Shown one piece after another: positions 1-8,536 of a stretch of DNA of 45,348 nt. The notes beneath the pieces are model-generated. The model was not told the DNA's origin. It worked only from the letters and a program-made list of their open reading frames with translations, and ran no database searches. Made by a program: the position numbers and the translations under genes. The DNA comes from Gammaproteobacteria bacterium. GTDB taxonomy: Bacteria > Pseudomonadota > Gammaproteobacteria > SZUA-152. Every line of letters begins with the position of its first letter. Positions within the stretch are counted from its first letter, which is position 1. Location of the stretch: NCBI GenBank assembly GCA_021647705.1, contig JAKIUF010000036.1, forward strand, positions 1 to 45,348, given 5' to 3'.

Positions 1-119
1 TGCCTGACGCTTACGCCAATGTGGAAGATTTGGTGACCGATGTCGATTACAAACCTGACACCAGTGTGGAAGATGGCATAGCCCGTTTTGTTAACTGGTA
101 TAAATCTTACTATTCGTAA
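1..119 (+). CDS. NAD-dependent epimerase/dehydratase, C-terminal end (partial)
   Basis: The window opens inside this gene. The readable frame starts at base 3 and gives 38 residues before a TAA stop. The tail contains TSVEDGIARFVNWYKSYY, which resembles the C-terminus of UDP-glucuronate 4-epimerase-type sugar-nucleotide epimerases (extended SDR family), where a DG(I)xxFVxWY motif closes the protein. The catalytic YxxxK and NAD-binding parts lie outside the window, so the exact substrate cannot be given. A GC-rich hairpin follows about 20 bases after the stop. Confidence 0.7.
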   Translation, partial: PDAYANVEDLVTDVDYKPDTSVEDGIARFVNWYKSYYS

Positions 120-131
120 ATCTGAACAAAC

Positions 132-176
132 GGTCAGCAGGCCCGGTCAAATCAGCCGGGCCCGCCATCCCTGACC
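132..176. terminator. GC-rich hairpin after the epimerase gene
   Basis: GGCCCGG (140-146) and CCGGGCC (156-162) form a perfect 7-bp stem with a 9-base loop. An outer pair GGTCAG/CTGACC (132-137/171-176) can extend it. No T-run follows on either side, so it is not a classical Rho-independent terminator. It may still end transcription of the epimerase gene or act as an mRNA 3' stabiliser. Confidence 0.35.
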
Positions 177-244
177 AATGGTCGCCGTTCCGCCCCCTCC
201 ACCTCTCTGATTCTCTAAAGTTTTCCCTCTGTTTGACGCTATTT

Positions 245-274
245 CCTGTAGTGCCCTGTAACGCCCTGTAATCG
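245..274 (+). repeat. three 10-bp direct repeats upstream of the rhodanese gene
   Basis: The unit CCTGTARYGC is repeated three times without gaps (245-254, 255-264, 265-274). A fourth CCTGT lies at 288-292. The period equals about one DNA helical turn, so all copies face the same side of the helix. This could be an operator array in front of the gene starting at 335; no function is proven. Confidence 0.45.
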
Positions 275-334
275 CACGACCAAGTGCCCTGTTTATTATG
301 TCCACCGGGCAGCGCAGGAAACTGAGGCCAATAT

Positions 335-775
335 ATGTCGCGCATCATCCCCAAAAAAATTGCCGTTGCAGTGTGCGTTTTTCTGACAAGCAGCATGTTT
401 TTTGCCGGAACATGGGCAGCTACCGCACCAGAATCCATTGATGCCGTCACTGAAGTAAACGCTGAAGAATTTATCGAGCTGGTGGAAAATATCCCTGATC
501 TTGTCATTATTGATTCCCGCATCCGGGGTGATCGCACACAAGGCTTTATTGAAGGCGCACTCAGCCTGCCAGACACAGACACCACCTGTGATTCCCTGTC
601 CAACATTATCCGTAAAAAAGAGACTGCCAGTCTGTTTTATTGCAATGGCGTTAAATGCGTCCGCAGCAGTAAAGCCATTAAAATTGCTCTCAACTGTGGC
701 TATTCAAATATCTATTGGTTCCGTGGCGGTTTTGGGGAATGGCTGGAAAAAGGCTACCCCTACTTACAGGAATAA
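335..775 (+). CDS. exported rhodanese-like domain protein
   Basis: This 146-residue protein has an N-terminal signal sequence (Lys-rich start, hydrophobic residues about 9-27, AWA-type cleavage site near residue 29). A single rhodanese fold follows. The segment VIIDSRIRGDRTQGFIEGA is the usual rhodanese DxRxxxEFxxGHIxGA region. The active loop is FYCNGVKCVRSSKA, with two cysteines five residues apart; either could carry the persulfide, although the first aligns best with the catalytic cysteine of the CNGxxCxRS subgroup. FRGGFGEW is the typical C-terminal motif. The likely role is sulfur transfer or persulfide handling in the periplasm. It lies 33 bases before the GGDEF-EAL gene on the same strand and may share its transcript. 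Confidence 0.85.
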   Translation: MSRIIPKKIAVAVCVFLTSSMFFAGTWAATAPESIDAVTEVNAEEFIELVENIPDLVIIDSRIRGDRTQGFIEGALSLPDTDTTCDSLSNIIRKKETASLFYCNGVKCVRSSKAIKIALNCGYSNIYWFRGGFGEWLEKGYPYLQE

Positions 776-808
776 AACCCCGGATCACCAGAAAAGCCCA
801 AATCAATC

Positions 809-3163
809 ATGCCTAAATTACAATCATCCATGCGTGCCAGCCTGGGACTCACTGTTCTGGTCATGGGGTTGCTGGGTATGATGTTAGCGGTGGCCACGGG
901 TGAAGCTTATCAGCGACTGGCGCTGGACAATCAGCGTGAGTCTTTCGTCGCTCTGGCAAAACTCAAAATCCAGGAAATCATTGAAAACCTGGCACAAGAC
1001 AGCGTAGAGCTGGGCCTTAACGCACAAGCCACTCCGGGTTTTCATCAGGCCGTTATCAACAAAGACTTTACACGCCTCAGCCTACAATTAGATGAACACT
1101 TTCATCGTGCCTTCGTCACCCTTGGTCGCGTCAAGCTTATCAAAATGTACGTCTATGACACGGAGTTCAGGCTTATTTCCTCCTCAAGTAAAGGAGGTTC
1201 GACGCTGCCGGATAACGAGCCTGTTTGCACTGGACTCTTAAATAAAATTGCTAACCGCAGTAAAACAGCACGCCTGAAACCGGACTCAGAACTCTGTCGC
1301 ACCGGTATGCGCCCTGTGCTTACCACTATCGTTCCGGTTGGCGGTTTGCAAATCAAAGGTTATTTACAGTTAATTATTGACCCAGTCCCCAATTTTGCAA
1401 AAGCAGACAGTAGCCTGGGCACACCGTTAAAACTGGCCGGGCTGGACAAAACCATATATTACCAATCCACAAACTGGCCAAAGAAGCTCAACAAAAATAT
1501 CCTGCTGGCAGAATATAGTCTGTCTACCCCTCTAAACCAGCAACTTTTTGACTTAACCTTTGCATCCAATATCGCCAAATTACGGAAACAACTGTCTACA
1601 ACGCGTAATTTTATTTTTTCTATCGCCGCCATCATCATGCTGGGTACAACGTTGATTGCTCTTCTCATGCTACAGCGCACAGCATTAAGCCCTCTCAACA
1701 CGCTGACCAATCATCTGCGACGAGTACAGAAAGACAAAACTCAGTTAGGAACAAAAGTAGTCGTCAGTGGCAATAGCGAAATTGTCGAACTGGCCACCGA
1801 CTTTAATAACATGAGCGGAGAACTCAGCACCCTGTATCGCACCCTGGAAAATATGGCGTTTACCGACGCACTGACCGGCATGCCGAATCGTGTCCTGTTT
1901 TATGATCGGCTTGAACAAGTCACAATGAACGCATCACGCTATAAAACACAATTTGCCCTGATGATGATGGACCTTAACCGTTTCAAAAATATCAATGATA
2001 CTCTGGGGCATCACATCGGCGACCGCTTATTAAAAACCGTGGGTGAACGCCTACAGGCGATATTGCGCGAGTCAGACACCGTTGCCCGTCTAGGCGGTGA
2101 TGAATTTGCAGCATTATTGCCTGCTATTGATCATGATGAAGGCGTCACCATTGTGGCAGAAAAAATTGTCAATGCGCTTAACAAGCCTATTGCTGTAGAA
2201 GGACATAATCTTTCCATTGGCATCAGTATCGGCCTAGTGCGCTGCCCCCGTGATGGCGATAAAACCACACTGCTCATGCAGCATGCCGATGTAGCAATGT
2301 ACCACGCCAAGCGTAAAGGCCTAGGTTATGTGTTTTACGATAAAAACATGAACAAAGAAAACCTGTTTGAACTCACGATGGAATCCGAATTGCGGCAGGC
2401 TATCGAAAATAAAGATTTTGAATTGTATTACCAGCCCAAAATCGATCTCCAGCACGGCCATATTACCGGTGCGGAAGCACTGATCCGTTGGGCACATGAT
2501 AAATACGGGTTCATTTCACCTGAGAAATTTATCCCCCTCGCCGAACAAACCGGTTTGATACAAACCTTAACCGAATGGATACTGGAACAAGCTCTGACAC
2601 AATGTGCCACATGGCATGCAGACAACATTAATATTGGTGTTTCAGTCAATCTTTCTGCATACAGCCTGAACGATATCGATTTGATCGACACCGTGCATCA
2701 CGCCCTTGCTGAATCAGAAATAGAACCACAATGGTTAACTTTGGAACTGACTGAGACCGCTATCATGTCAGATGCCAATCGCGCATTGAGCACACTCTCC
2801 CAGCTTAATACCATGGGTGTGCGTCTATCTGTTGATGATTTTGGCACCGGCTATTCTTCATTGGCCTATTTAAAGCGTTTTCCCGTCGATGAAATCAAGA
2901 TCGACAAATCTTTTGTCATCGATATGCTGACAGATGCATCCGACGCCGTAATCGTTCGCTCCACCATCGATCTTGCTCATAACATGGGCATGAAGGTTGT
3001 CGCCGAAGGTATTGAAAGTCAGGAAGCCTGGGACAAACTTGCCGAACTGGGCTGCAACCTGGGACAGGGATATCACATGTGCCGACCATGCCCGGCGGCA
3101 GATTTTAAAACATGGGTATATAAATCCAGCTGGGGACTGGGCCACGTTAAAGCTGTGGGTTAA
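809..3163 (+). CDS. membrane-bound GGDEF-EAL cyclic-di-GMP protein
   Basis: This 784-residue protein has a membrane segment at about residues 10-32, a periplasmic sensor region of about 235 residues (probably CACHE-like, but too divergent to name firmly), a second membrane segment at about 267-290, a HAMP linker, a GGDEF domain (motif RLGGDEF near residue 429) and an EAL domain (about 520-770). The cyclase A-site is intact, and the inhibitory RxxD site (RESD) lies five residues before it. The EAL half has EALIRW, ELTETAIM and DDFGTGYSSL, all of which are expected in an active phosphodiesterase. The protein could therefore make and degrade c-di-GMP in response to a periplasmic signal. Two cysteines in the sensor part (near CTGLLNK and LCRTG) could form a disulfide, which fits the neighbouring exported rhodanese; that link is inference. 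Confidence 0.93.
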   Translation: MPKLQSSMRASLGLTVLVMGLLGMMLAVATGEAYQRLALDNQRESFVALAKLKIQEIIENLAQDSVELGLNAQATPGFHQAVINKDFTRLSLQLDEHFHRAFVTLGRVKLIKMYVYDTEFRLISSSSKGGSTLPDNEPVCTGLLNKIANRSKTARLKPDSELCRTGMRPVLTTIVPVGGLQIKGYLQLIIDPVPNFAKADSSLGTPLKLAGLDKTIYYQSTNWPKKLNKNILLAEYSLSTPLNQQLFDLTFASNIAKLRKQLSTTRNFIFSIAAIIMLGTTLIALLMLQRTALSPLNTLTNHLRRVQKDKTQLGTKVVVSGNSEIVELATDFNNMSGELSTLYRTLENMAFTDALTGMPNRVLFYDRLEQVTMNASRYKTQFALMMMDLNRFKNINDTLGHHIGDRLLKTVGERLQAILRESDTVARLGGDEFAALLPAIDHDEGVTIVAEKIVNALNKPIAVEGHNLSIGISIGLVRCPRDGDKTTLLMQHADVAMYHAKRKGLGYVFYDKNMNKENLFELTMESELRQAIENKDFELYYQPKIDLQHGHITGAEALIRWAHDKYGFISPEKFIPLAEQTGLIQTLTEWILEQALTQCATWHADNINIGVSVNLSAYSLNDIDLIDTVHHALAESEIEPQWLTLELTETAIMSDANRALSTLSQLNTMGVRLSVDDFGTGYSSLAYLKRFPVDEIKIDKSFVIDMLTDASDAVIVRSTIDLAHNMGMKVVAEGIESQEAWDKLAELGCNLGQGYHMCRPCPAADFKTWVYKSSWGLGHVKAVG

Positions 3164-3187
3164 AAAACCTGTTTAATTTTTTTGTAA

Positions 3188-3910
3188 TCACTCGGATGAG
3201 TTTTTTTCTTGTTGCCACAGGCATACACCACCATTTGATTGACTGATGCCTTGCAAACGCGTCTCATGCGCTGCCGCTTCTGTCTCACTGGCCTGCACTA
3301 CGCGCAAACGCGGTCGCTCACTCGATAATCGACGTATTTCACCTGCTGCGGATTGCGACTCATTGTTCTGCCCCGCCAGCAACAAATCAGTCTGCCCACC
3401 CGTCATTAACAAATAAACGTCAGCAAGGATCTCCGCATCCAGTAACGCACCGTGTAATTCACGGTGAGCATTCTTCACTTCGTAACGTTTACACAAAGCA
3501 TCCAGATTGTTTTTTTGCCCTGGATGCATCTTGCGCGCCAACGCCAGAGTATCCAGCACGGTGCAGTTTGTTTCTATTTTTCCGTCGGGCCAGTCCAGCA
3601 ACTTCAATTCATTATTTAAAAAACCGACATCGAAAGGTGCGTTATGGATCACCAATTCTGCACCACGCACAAAATCCATAAAATCGCTCACCACATCAGC
3701 GAAACGAGGTTTGTCCTGCAAAAACTCATTACTGATGCCATGCACCTCGATGGCACCTTCATCGATTTCACGATCCGGTTGCAAATACTGATGATAGTGA
3801 CTGCCGGTCAAACGACGATCAATGATTTCCACACAACCGATTTCAATAATGCGGTGGCCTTGTGCAGGCTCCAGGCCGGTGGTTTCTGTATCCAGAACAA
3901 TTTGACGCAT
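3188..3910 (-). CDS. dnaQ: DNA polymerase III epsilon subunit (3'-5' proofreading exonuclease)
   Basis: This 240-residue protein is close to the 243 residues of E. coli DnaQ. It starts with MRQIVLDTETTGL, the exonuclease I motif (Asp-Glu metal ligands). ELVIHNAPFDVGFLNNEL is motif II and ELHGALLDAEILADVY is motif III, with its His and Asp. The C-terminal 60 residues form the less conserved tail that binds the alpha subunit. It acts in the replicase core. The gene lies downstream of rnhA on the same strand but is separated from it by repeat copy A, so it may have its own promoter. In many gammaproteobacteria dnaQ and rnhA are adjacent. Confidence 0.96.
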   Translation of the reverse strand: MRQIVLDTETTGLEPAQGHRIIEIGCVEIIDRRLTGSHYHQYLQPDREIDEGAIEVHGISNEFLQDKPRFADVVSDFMDFVRGAELVIHNAPFDVGFLNNELKLLDWPDGKIETNCTVLDTLALARKMHPGQKNNLDALCKRYEVKNAHRELHGALLDAEILADVYLLMTGGQTDLLLAGQNNESQSAAGEIRRLSSERPRLRVVQASETEAAAHETRLQGISQSNGGVCLWQQEKNSSE

Positions 3911-3943
3911 GGTTTTTTATGTCTCTTTACTTTTGGCTAAAAT

Positions 3944-4200
3944 GTGAATCAAGCGCTAAATCACCTTGTTTTCATGTATATGCTGGCTGAGTCTGAATCA
4001 TGAAAATCCAACGCAAAGGCGCGAAGACGCAGAGATCCACAGTATTTGAAATTTTTTATCTCTTTTTTCTTGTCATTCTCATAACCCTTTGCGTTCTCTG
4101 CGTCTTCGCGCCTTTGCGTTAGGTTTTATGACTCTGTGATTCGTGACCGAAGAAAAACCTGTTCCACCGAATGTAAACCGATGATTTTATTCAGTTGAAC
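3944..4200 (+). repeat. palindromic dispersed repeat, copy A
   Basis: This fills most of the 407-base gap between rnhA and dnaQ. The left end reads AAGCGCTAAATCACC (3951 on). A perfect 25-bp inverted repeat lies at its heart (arms 4010-4034 and 4096-4120, starting AACGCAAAGGCGC), with a T-rich loop. The right flank carries GTTCCACCGAATGTAAACC, which recurs in copies D, E and F. The orientation is the same as copy D and opposite to B, E and F. It holds no credible coding sequence. The element looks like a MITE-like or REP-like non-autonomous repeat. Confidence 0.85.
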
Positions 4201-4317
4201 ATTACCTCCCAGTGTACTGGAACGCTTGCCATAGATATAAACCTCTAGATTCCAGCTAAAAACAGGTCGGAATGACGATATTCTCAGTAAAAAATGCTAA
4301 TAAACTGAACAGTAATA

Positions 4318-4755
4318 CTACAACTCATCCACACCCCGGTTCGCCAGCGCATCGGCACGTTCATTCTCAGGGTGCCCGGTATGACCACGCACCCAACACC
4401 ACTTCACGTCATGCGGTTTCAGCGCACTTTCCAGGCGCTGCCACAAATCCACATTTTTTACCGGCTTTTTAGCCGCTGTCATCCAGCCTTTACGTTTCCA
4501 GCCCGCCATCCACTCTGTCGCGCCCTTCATCACATATTGTGAATCTGTCGTCAGTGTCACTTTGCTGGGCTTTTTCAGACTTTCCAGGCCACAAATGGCC
4601 GCCATCAGTTCCATGCGATTATTGGTGGTTTCTGCTTCACCACCATACAGTTCCTTTTCACTGTCGTTAAAACGCAGCAGCACCCCCCAGCCACCCGGAC
4701 CGGGATTCCCCCGGCAGGCTCCATCACTAAAAATTTCTACCATTTGCTCACTCAT
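4318..4755 (-). CDS. rnhA: ribonuclease HI
   Basis: This 145-residue protein has the full RNase HI motif set: [17 protein letters not shown] (first catalytic Asp), [16 protein letters not shown] (catalytic Glu), [10 protein letters not shown] (third Asp) and [15 protein letters not shown] (His loop and fourth Asp). It also has the basic handle region [10 protein letters not shown]. It removes RNA from RNA-DNA hybrids during replication and R-loop turnover. Its start lies three bases after the stop of the methyltransferase gene, so the two are probably translated from one mRNA. Confidence 0.97.
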   Translation of the reverse strand: MSEQMVEIFSDGACRGNPGPGGWGVLLRFNDSEKELYGGEAETTNNRMELMAAICGLESLKKPSKVTLTTDSQYVMKGATEWMAGWKRKGWMTAAKKPVKNVDLWQRLESALKPHDVKWCWVRGHTGHPENERADALANRGVDEL

Positions 4756-4758
4756 GGT

Positions 4759-5583
4759 TTATCGTTTCTCTCTCAATTTACCCAGTGTACGTGAATTGCC
4801 CGCCAGCCCTGCCGGAGCAATGTGTCGGCGCGCAGGCCGCCAGCGTGGTTTGATGGGCGTCAGTGTCGCCACCCGTTTACGCGCCACCACCACATAGCCA
4901 GCACCAAAAAATGGCACCCAGCGGCGACCAATACGATCCAGGAACCGTAACCGCCGCATCACCCCTTTATGGCTCAACGGCGGTCGAAAAAAATACCGCC
5001 GCGCATCAACAATATCGAAACCCAGCAATTGCAACCAGTCCTTCAAACGTGACTGACTGATAAAACGACCACACCAAGGCGGCTTGCCACGCCAACACAA
5101 GACCACGCGCCAAATCATCCACAAACTCCAGGGATTAAACGCAAGAATCACCACATGGCCTTCAGGAATCAGGACACGATCCACCTCACGTAAAACCTGA
5201 TGCGGATCATGGGTGAATTCCAGCGTATGCGGCATAACCACAGTATCCAGAGAGTCTGTAGCAACCGGCAACCATTCCAGAGAACCACGAATTTCGTTGC
5301 GCGCACACTCACCCGCAGGCGGCGTGTCTTGCAACCACTCATCCAGCACCATGCAATGCGGAATACGCGTACTGGTCAGGCAGTCTTTGGAATACACATC
5401 ACCCAATTGCAACAGGTGGTAACCAAACAGTGTCGGCAAAATCGTCCGCAACTGCGCACGCTCTTCCGCCTGCAACCAGCGCCCAGGCAAATGAGTAAAC
5501 CAAGCCCGCAGGCGCTGTCGCGTCACCTGCGAAGGCTCACATTTTGTCCAGCGGGTAATACGTTTTTTAAGGCCTGATAACAC
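4759..5583 (-). CDS. SAM-dependent methyltransferase-like protein (PA1814/YafS type)
   Basis: This 274-residue protein has a class I methyltransferase core. The segment PVATDSLDTVVMPHTLEF resembles motif post-I/II, and REVDRVLIPEGHVVILAFNPWSLW resembles the motif III region of the Methyltransf_11 family. The glycine-rich SAM loop is weak (LLQLGDVYSKD). Genes of this kind lie between gloB and rnhA in E. coli (yafS) and Pseudomonas, and no substrate is firmly assigned. The called start is GTG at 5583; I see no good Shine-Dalgarno there, so the start is uncertain. The gene is divergent from gloB across a 190-base spacer and is tightly coupled to rnhA. Confidence 0.85.
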   Translation of the reverse strand: MLSGLKKRITRWTKCEPSQVTRQRLRAWFTHLPGRWLQAEERAQLRTILPTLFGYHLLQLGDVYSKDCLTSTRIPHCMVLDEWLQDTPPAGECARNEIRGSLEWLPVATDSLDTVVMPHTLEFTHDPHQVLREVDRVLIPEGHVVILAFNPWSLWMIWRVVLCWRGKPPWCGRFISQSRLKDWLQLLGFDIVDARRYFFRPPLSHKGVMRRLRFLDRIGRRWVPFFGAGYVVVARKRVATLTPIKPRWRPARRHIAPAGLAGNSRTLGKLREKR

Positions 5584-5773
5584 AATAATTAATCAAAAAG
5601 TGACTTGAGGTAATTAGGAAGCAGCCATTCACAACAACATTCGTGGCAAGCGCACTGCGTAACGATACCTGCTCTGCCATCTCATCACCAGTCAAATTAC
5701 CCCCCAGCAATGCAGACACGCAGCACTTCACGTAAACTCACCTCTTCCCGATACACATTGCAGAGACCAGCAC

Positions 5774-6568
5774 ATGCTCACTGTCCAAACTATCACTGCC
5801 TTTGAAGATAATTACATCTGGCTGATCCGACACCCAGACCAACCGCAAGTGGTCATCGTCGATCCCGGCGATGCCACCCCGGTCATCGCCGCCATCACCG
5901 CACAATCACTGAAACCAGTGGCCATTTTGATTACCCACCACCACTGGGATCACGTCGGTGGCATCGAGGATCTACTGGCCCGCTGGCCTATGCCGGTTTA
6001 CGGCCCTGCCCGTGAAACCATCCCCCACATCAGCCAGCCACTGGCCAAAGGTGATCATGTTCACATCGAAGCACTGGCAGCGGATTTCCAGGTTTTACAC
6101 GTACCCGGCCACACTGCCGGACACGTCGCCTATTATCACCCCGCCAGCGATGTGGATAAACACGGCATGATTTTCGTCGGTGACACCCTGTTTGCCGGTG
6201 GCTGTGGCCGCCTGTTTGAAGGCACACCAGCGCAAATGCACCATTCACTGAGCCAGATCGCCGCCCTGCCCGACGACACCCGGATCTACTGTGCCCACGA
6301 ATATACCGCAGACAATCTGACCTTCGCCCGCATTGCCGAACCTGATAACCTCACGCTCCAGGCACGACAGCAAACCGTGCAACAGCAACGCGAACAGGGC
6401 CAAGCCACCGTGCCCTCATTGCTGGGGGACGAAAAGGCCACCAACCCCTTTTTACGCTGTGAGCAAGCCGAAATCATCCGTGCTGCCGAGGGCTTTTCCG
6501 GTCGAAAATTACATACAAGTGATGAGGTTTTTGCCACAGTGCGCTACTGGAAAGACACCCTGGATTAA
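5774..6568 (+). CDS. gloB: hydroxyacylglutathione hydrolase (glyoxalase II)
   Basis: This 264-residue metallo-beta-lactamase-fold enzyme starts MLTVQTITAFEDNYIWLI, the typical glyoxalase II N-terminus. The metal motif THHHWDHVGG is at about residues 55-64. Further ligands are in VPGHTAGHVAYY, VGDTLFAGGCGRLFEGT and CAHEYT. The C-terminal helical part (NPFLRCEQAEII) belongs to the glutathione-binding domain. It hydrolyses S-D-lactoylglutathione to D-lactate and glutathione, the second step of methylglyoxal detoxification. Length and motifs are all normal. It is followed by mltD on the same strand, as in Pseudomonas. Confidence 0.96.
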   Translation: MLTVQTITAFEDNYIWLIRHPDQPQVVIVDPGDATPVIAAITAQSLKPVAILITHHHWDHVGGIEDLLARWPMPVYGPARETIPHISQPLAKGDHVHIEALAADFQVLHVPGHTAGHVAYYHPASDVDKHGMIFVGDTLFAGGCGRLFEGTPAQMHHSLSQIAALPDDTRIYCAHEYTADNLTFARIAEPDNLTLQARQQTVQQQREQGQATVPSLLGDEKATNPFLRCEQAEIIRAAEGFSGRKLHTSDEVFATVRYWKDTLD

Positions 6569-6683
6569 GAAACAAGCATCCCTGACCGACAACATGACGT
6601 GGAACACATTTATTGTCATAATCGTCTAACTACTTATCTTGTCTCTCATCCCCCCCGTAAACACTCATCCAAGAAAATTCAAT

Positions 6684-8477
6684 ATGTCATTTTCATTTTT
6701 ACGCTTTATCACTTCACTGCTCATACTGTTACTGGCCGGGTGTGCAGGCTTGGCCGGTTTAACCAAAACATGGGAATCTGACGATACAAAGAACACTGAC
6801 GCAACAGTCAACACAAACGCCGATACTCCCCTGGTTACAACAGCACAACCAACAAGCAACACAAATACTGCTAACACATCAACCACCAAACACCGTTCCC
6901 GGCACCTGCCTTACGTGCCCGACACCGCCACCCCCTGGTGGGCACTGGTGGCAAACCAAGAATCCGATAACAGCACTGATGAACCCTGGACAATCGAAGA
7001 AGCGCGTCGCGACACCGGTCACGACGATACCATCACCCCCCTTGCTCAGCCTGAAAACCAACTTAAAAACAAAGACCTCTGGCACCGCCTGCGCAGCGGC
7101 TTCCAATTGGACAGCCAGGAGCACCCGCTCGTTCGCCCCTATATCGAATGGTATGCCAAACACCAGCCTTATCTCGACCGCGTAGCAGAACGTGCCCGCC
7201 CCTTCCTTTATGACATTGTGCAAGAAGTCGAAGCCCGTGGCATGCCCATGGAAATTGCACTGCTGCCCGTAGTGGAAAGCGCCTTCCAGCCCTTCGCTTA
7301 TTCCTCCGGCCGAGCCGCCGGTATCTGGCAATTCATCCCCTCCACAGGCAAACACTATGGTCTGAAGCAAAACTGGTGGTACGACGGCCGACGCGACATA
7401 CCCAAAGCCACCAAAGCCGCACTGGATTATCTTGAACACCTGCACAAACGCTTCGACGGCGACTGGCTGCTGGCGCTGGCCTCCTACAACTCCGGCGAAG
7501 GCCGCGTAGCACGCGCCGTGAGAAAGAACAAAAAGAAAGGCCGCCCCACCGATTTCTGGTCGCTGGATCTGCCGAAGGAAACCCAGGGCTATGTCCCCAA
7601 ACTGCTCGCCATCAGTGCCATCGTTCAGCACCATAAAACCCATGGTGTAACACTCACCACCATTCCTGACGAACCCTACCTCGAACCTGTTGATGTCGGC
7701 TCACAGATTGATCTGGCCCTGGCCGCCGAACTGGCCGAACTGCCCATCGAAACTATGTATCAACTCAACCCTGCCTACAATCGCTGGGCCACCGACCCCA
7801 AGGGACCACACACCCTGTTACTGCCCATCCATAAAGCAGAAACATTTCGTACAGCCCTGGCCAAAATCGATAAAAAGAACCGTGTACGCTGGGAACGACA
7901 CCGCATTCGTAAAGGCGAAACCCTCGGGCACATTGCACGTAAATTTCAAACCTCCGTGGCATTACTGCAAGAAGTCAACAACATCCGCGACAAATGGATA
8001 CGTGCAGGGCAAAGCATCATCATTCCTGTGGCCACTAAAAACCTTCAACACTACCTGAGCGAAGACCGCCGCCGCGTTGCCCTACAAAGCACCAAACGGA
8101 AAGGCCACAAACAGCACCACACCGTCAAACGCGGCGACACCTTCTGGGATATTTCACGTAAATACAACGTCAAAGTCAGCCAACTGGCCACATGGAACGG
8201 TATGTCACCCAAAGACACACTCAAGCTGGGTCAACAACTGGTGGTCTGGACAAAAAAACCCAATCGTGCAGACCGACAGTTTGTGTCCCTGCCACGTAGC
8301 GTCACCCACCAACAGGTGCATTACCGTGTACGCAAAGGTGATTCACTGGCACGCATCGCGCAGAAATTCAGCGTTACCATCGCCAAGCTTCGGCAGTGGA
8401 ATTCGTTGAAAAAAGGCAAATACCTGCAACCCGGACAGCGGTTGACACTGTATGTGGATGTGACACAGCAGTCTTAG
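6684..8477 (+). CDS. mltD: membrane-bound lytic murein transglycosylase D with three LysM domains
   Basis: I chose the ATG at 6684 because it gives a lipoprotein signal (MSFSFLRF, hydrophobic core, LLAGC lipobox); the frame is open further upstream to 6639. A Thr/Asn-rich linker follows. The SLT domain has VVESAFQPFAYSSGRAAGIWQ, with the catalytic Glu near residue 198, and ASYNSGEGRV. Three LysM repeats lie at about residues 405-450, 475-520 and 545-590 (each with a KGETL/RGDTF/KGDSL motif). E. coli MltD has fewer LysM units. The enzyme cleaves peptidoglycan glycan strands to 1,6-anhydro ends at the outer-membrane face. Confidence 0.93.
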   Translation: MSFSFLRFITSLLILLLAGCAGLAGLTKTWESDDTKNTDATVNTNADTPLVTTAQPTSNTNTANTSTTKHRSRHLPYVPDTATPWWALVANQESDNSTDEPWTIEEARRDTGHDDTITPLAQPENQLKNKDLWHRLRSGFQLDSQEHPLVRPYIEWYAKHQPYLDRVAERARPFLYDIVQEVEARGMPMEIALLPVVESAFQPFAYSSGRAAGIWQFIPSTGKHYGLKQNWWYDGRRDIPKATKAALDYLEHLHKRFDGDWLLALASYNSGEGRVARAVRKNKKKGRPTDFWSLDLPKETQGYVPKLLAISAIVQHHKTHGVTLTTIPDEPYLEPVDVGSQIDLALAAELAELPIETMYQLNPAYNRWATDPKGPHTLLLPIHKAETFRTALAKIDKKNRVRWERHRIRKGETLGHIARKFQTSVALLQEVNNIRDKWIRAGQSIIIPVATKNLQHYLSEDRRRVALQSTKRKGHKQHHTVKRGDTFWDISRKYNVKVSQLATWNGMSPKDTLKLGQQLVVWTKKPNRADRQFVSLPRSVTHQQVHYRVRKGDSLARIAQKFSVTIAKLRQWNSLKKGKYLQPGQRLTLYVDVTQQS

Positions 8478-8536
8478 GCTTGAGCTCTCATGATTAAAAA
8501 ACCATTTATGGCCATACAAAAACGTACGCTGCCTTT

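Noticed and set aside
6879-7643. 254-codon minus-strand open frame
   Set aside because: It lies fully antisense to the conserved SLT region of mltD, is glycine- and valine-rich without motifs and has no start signal.
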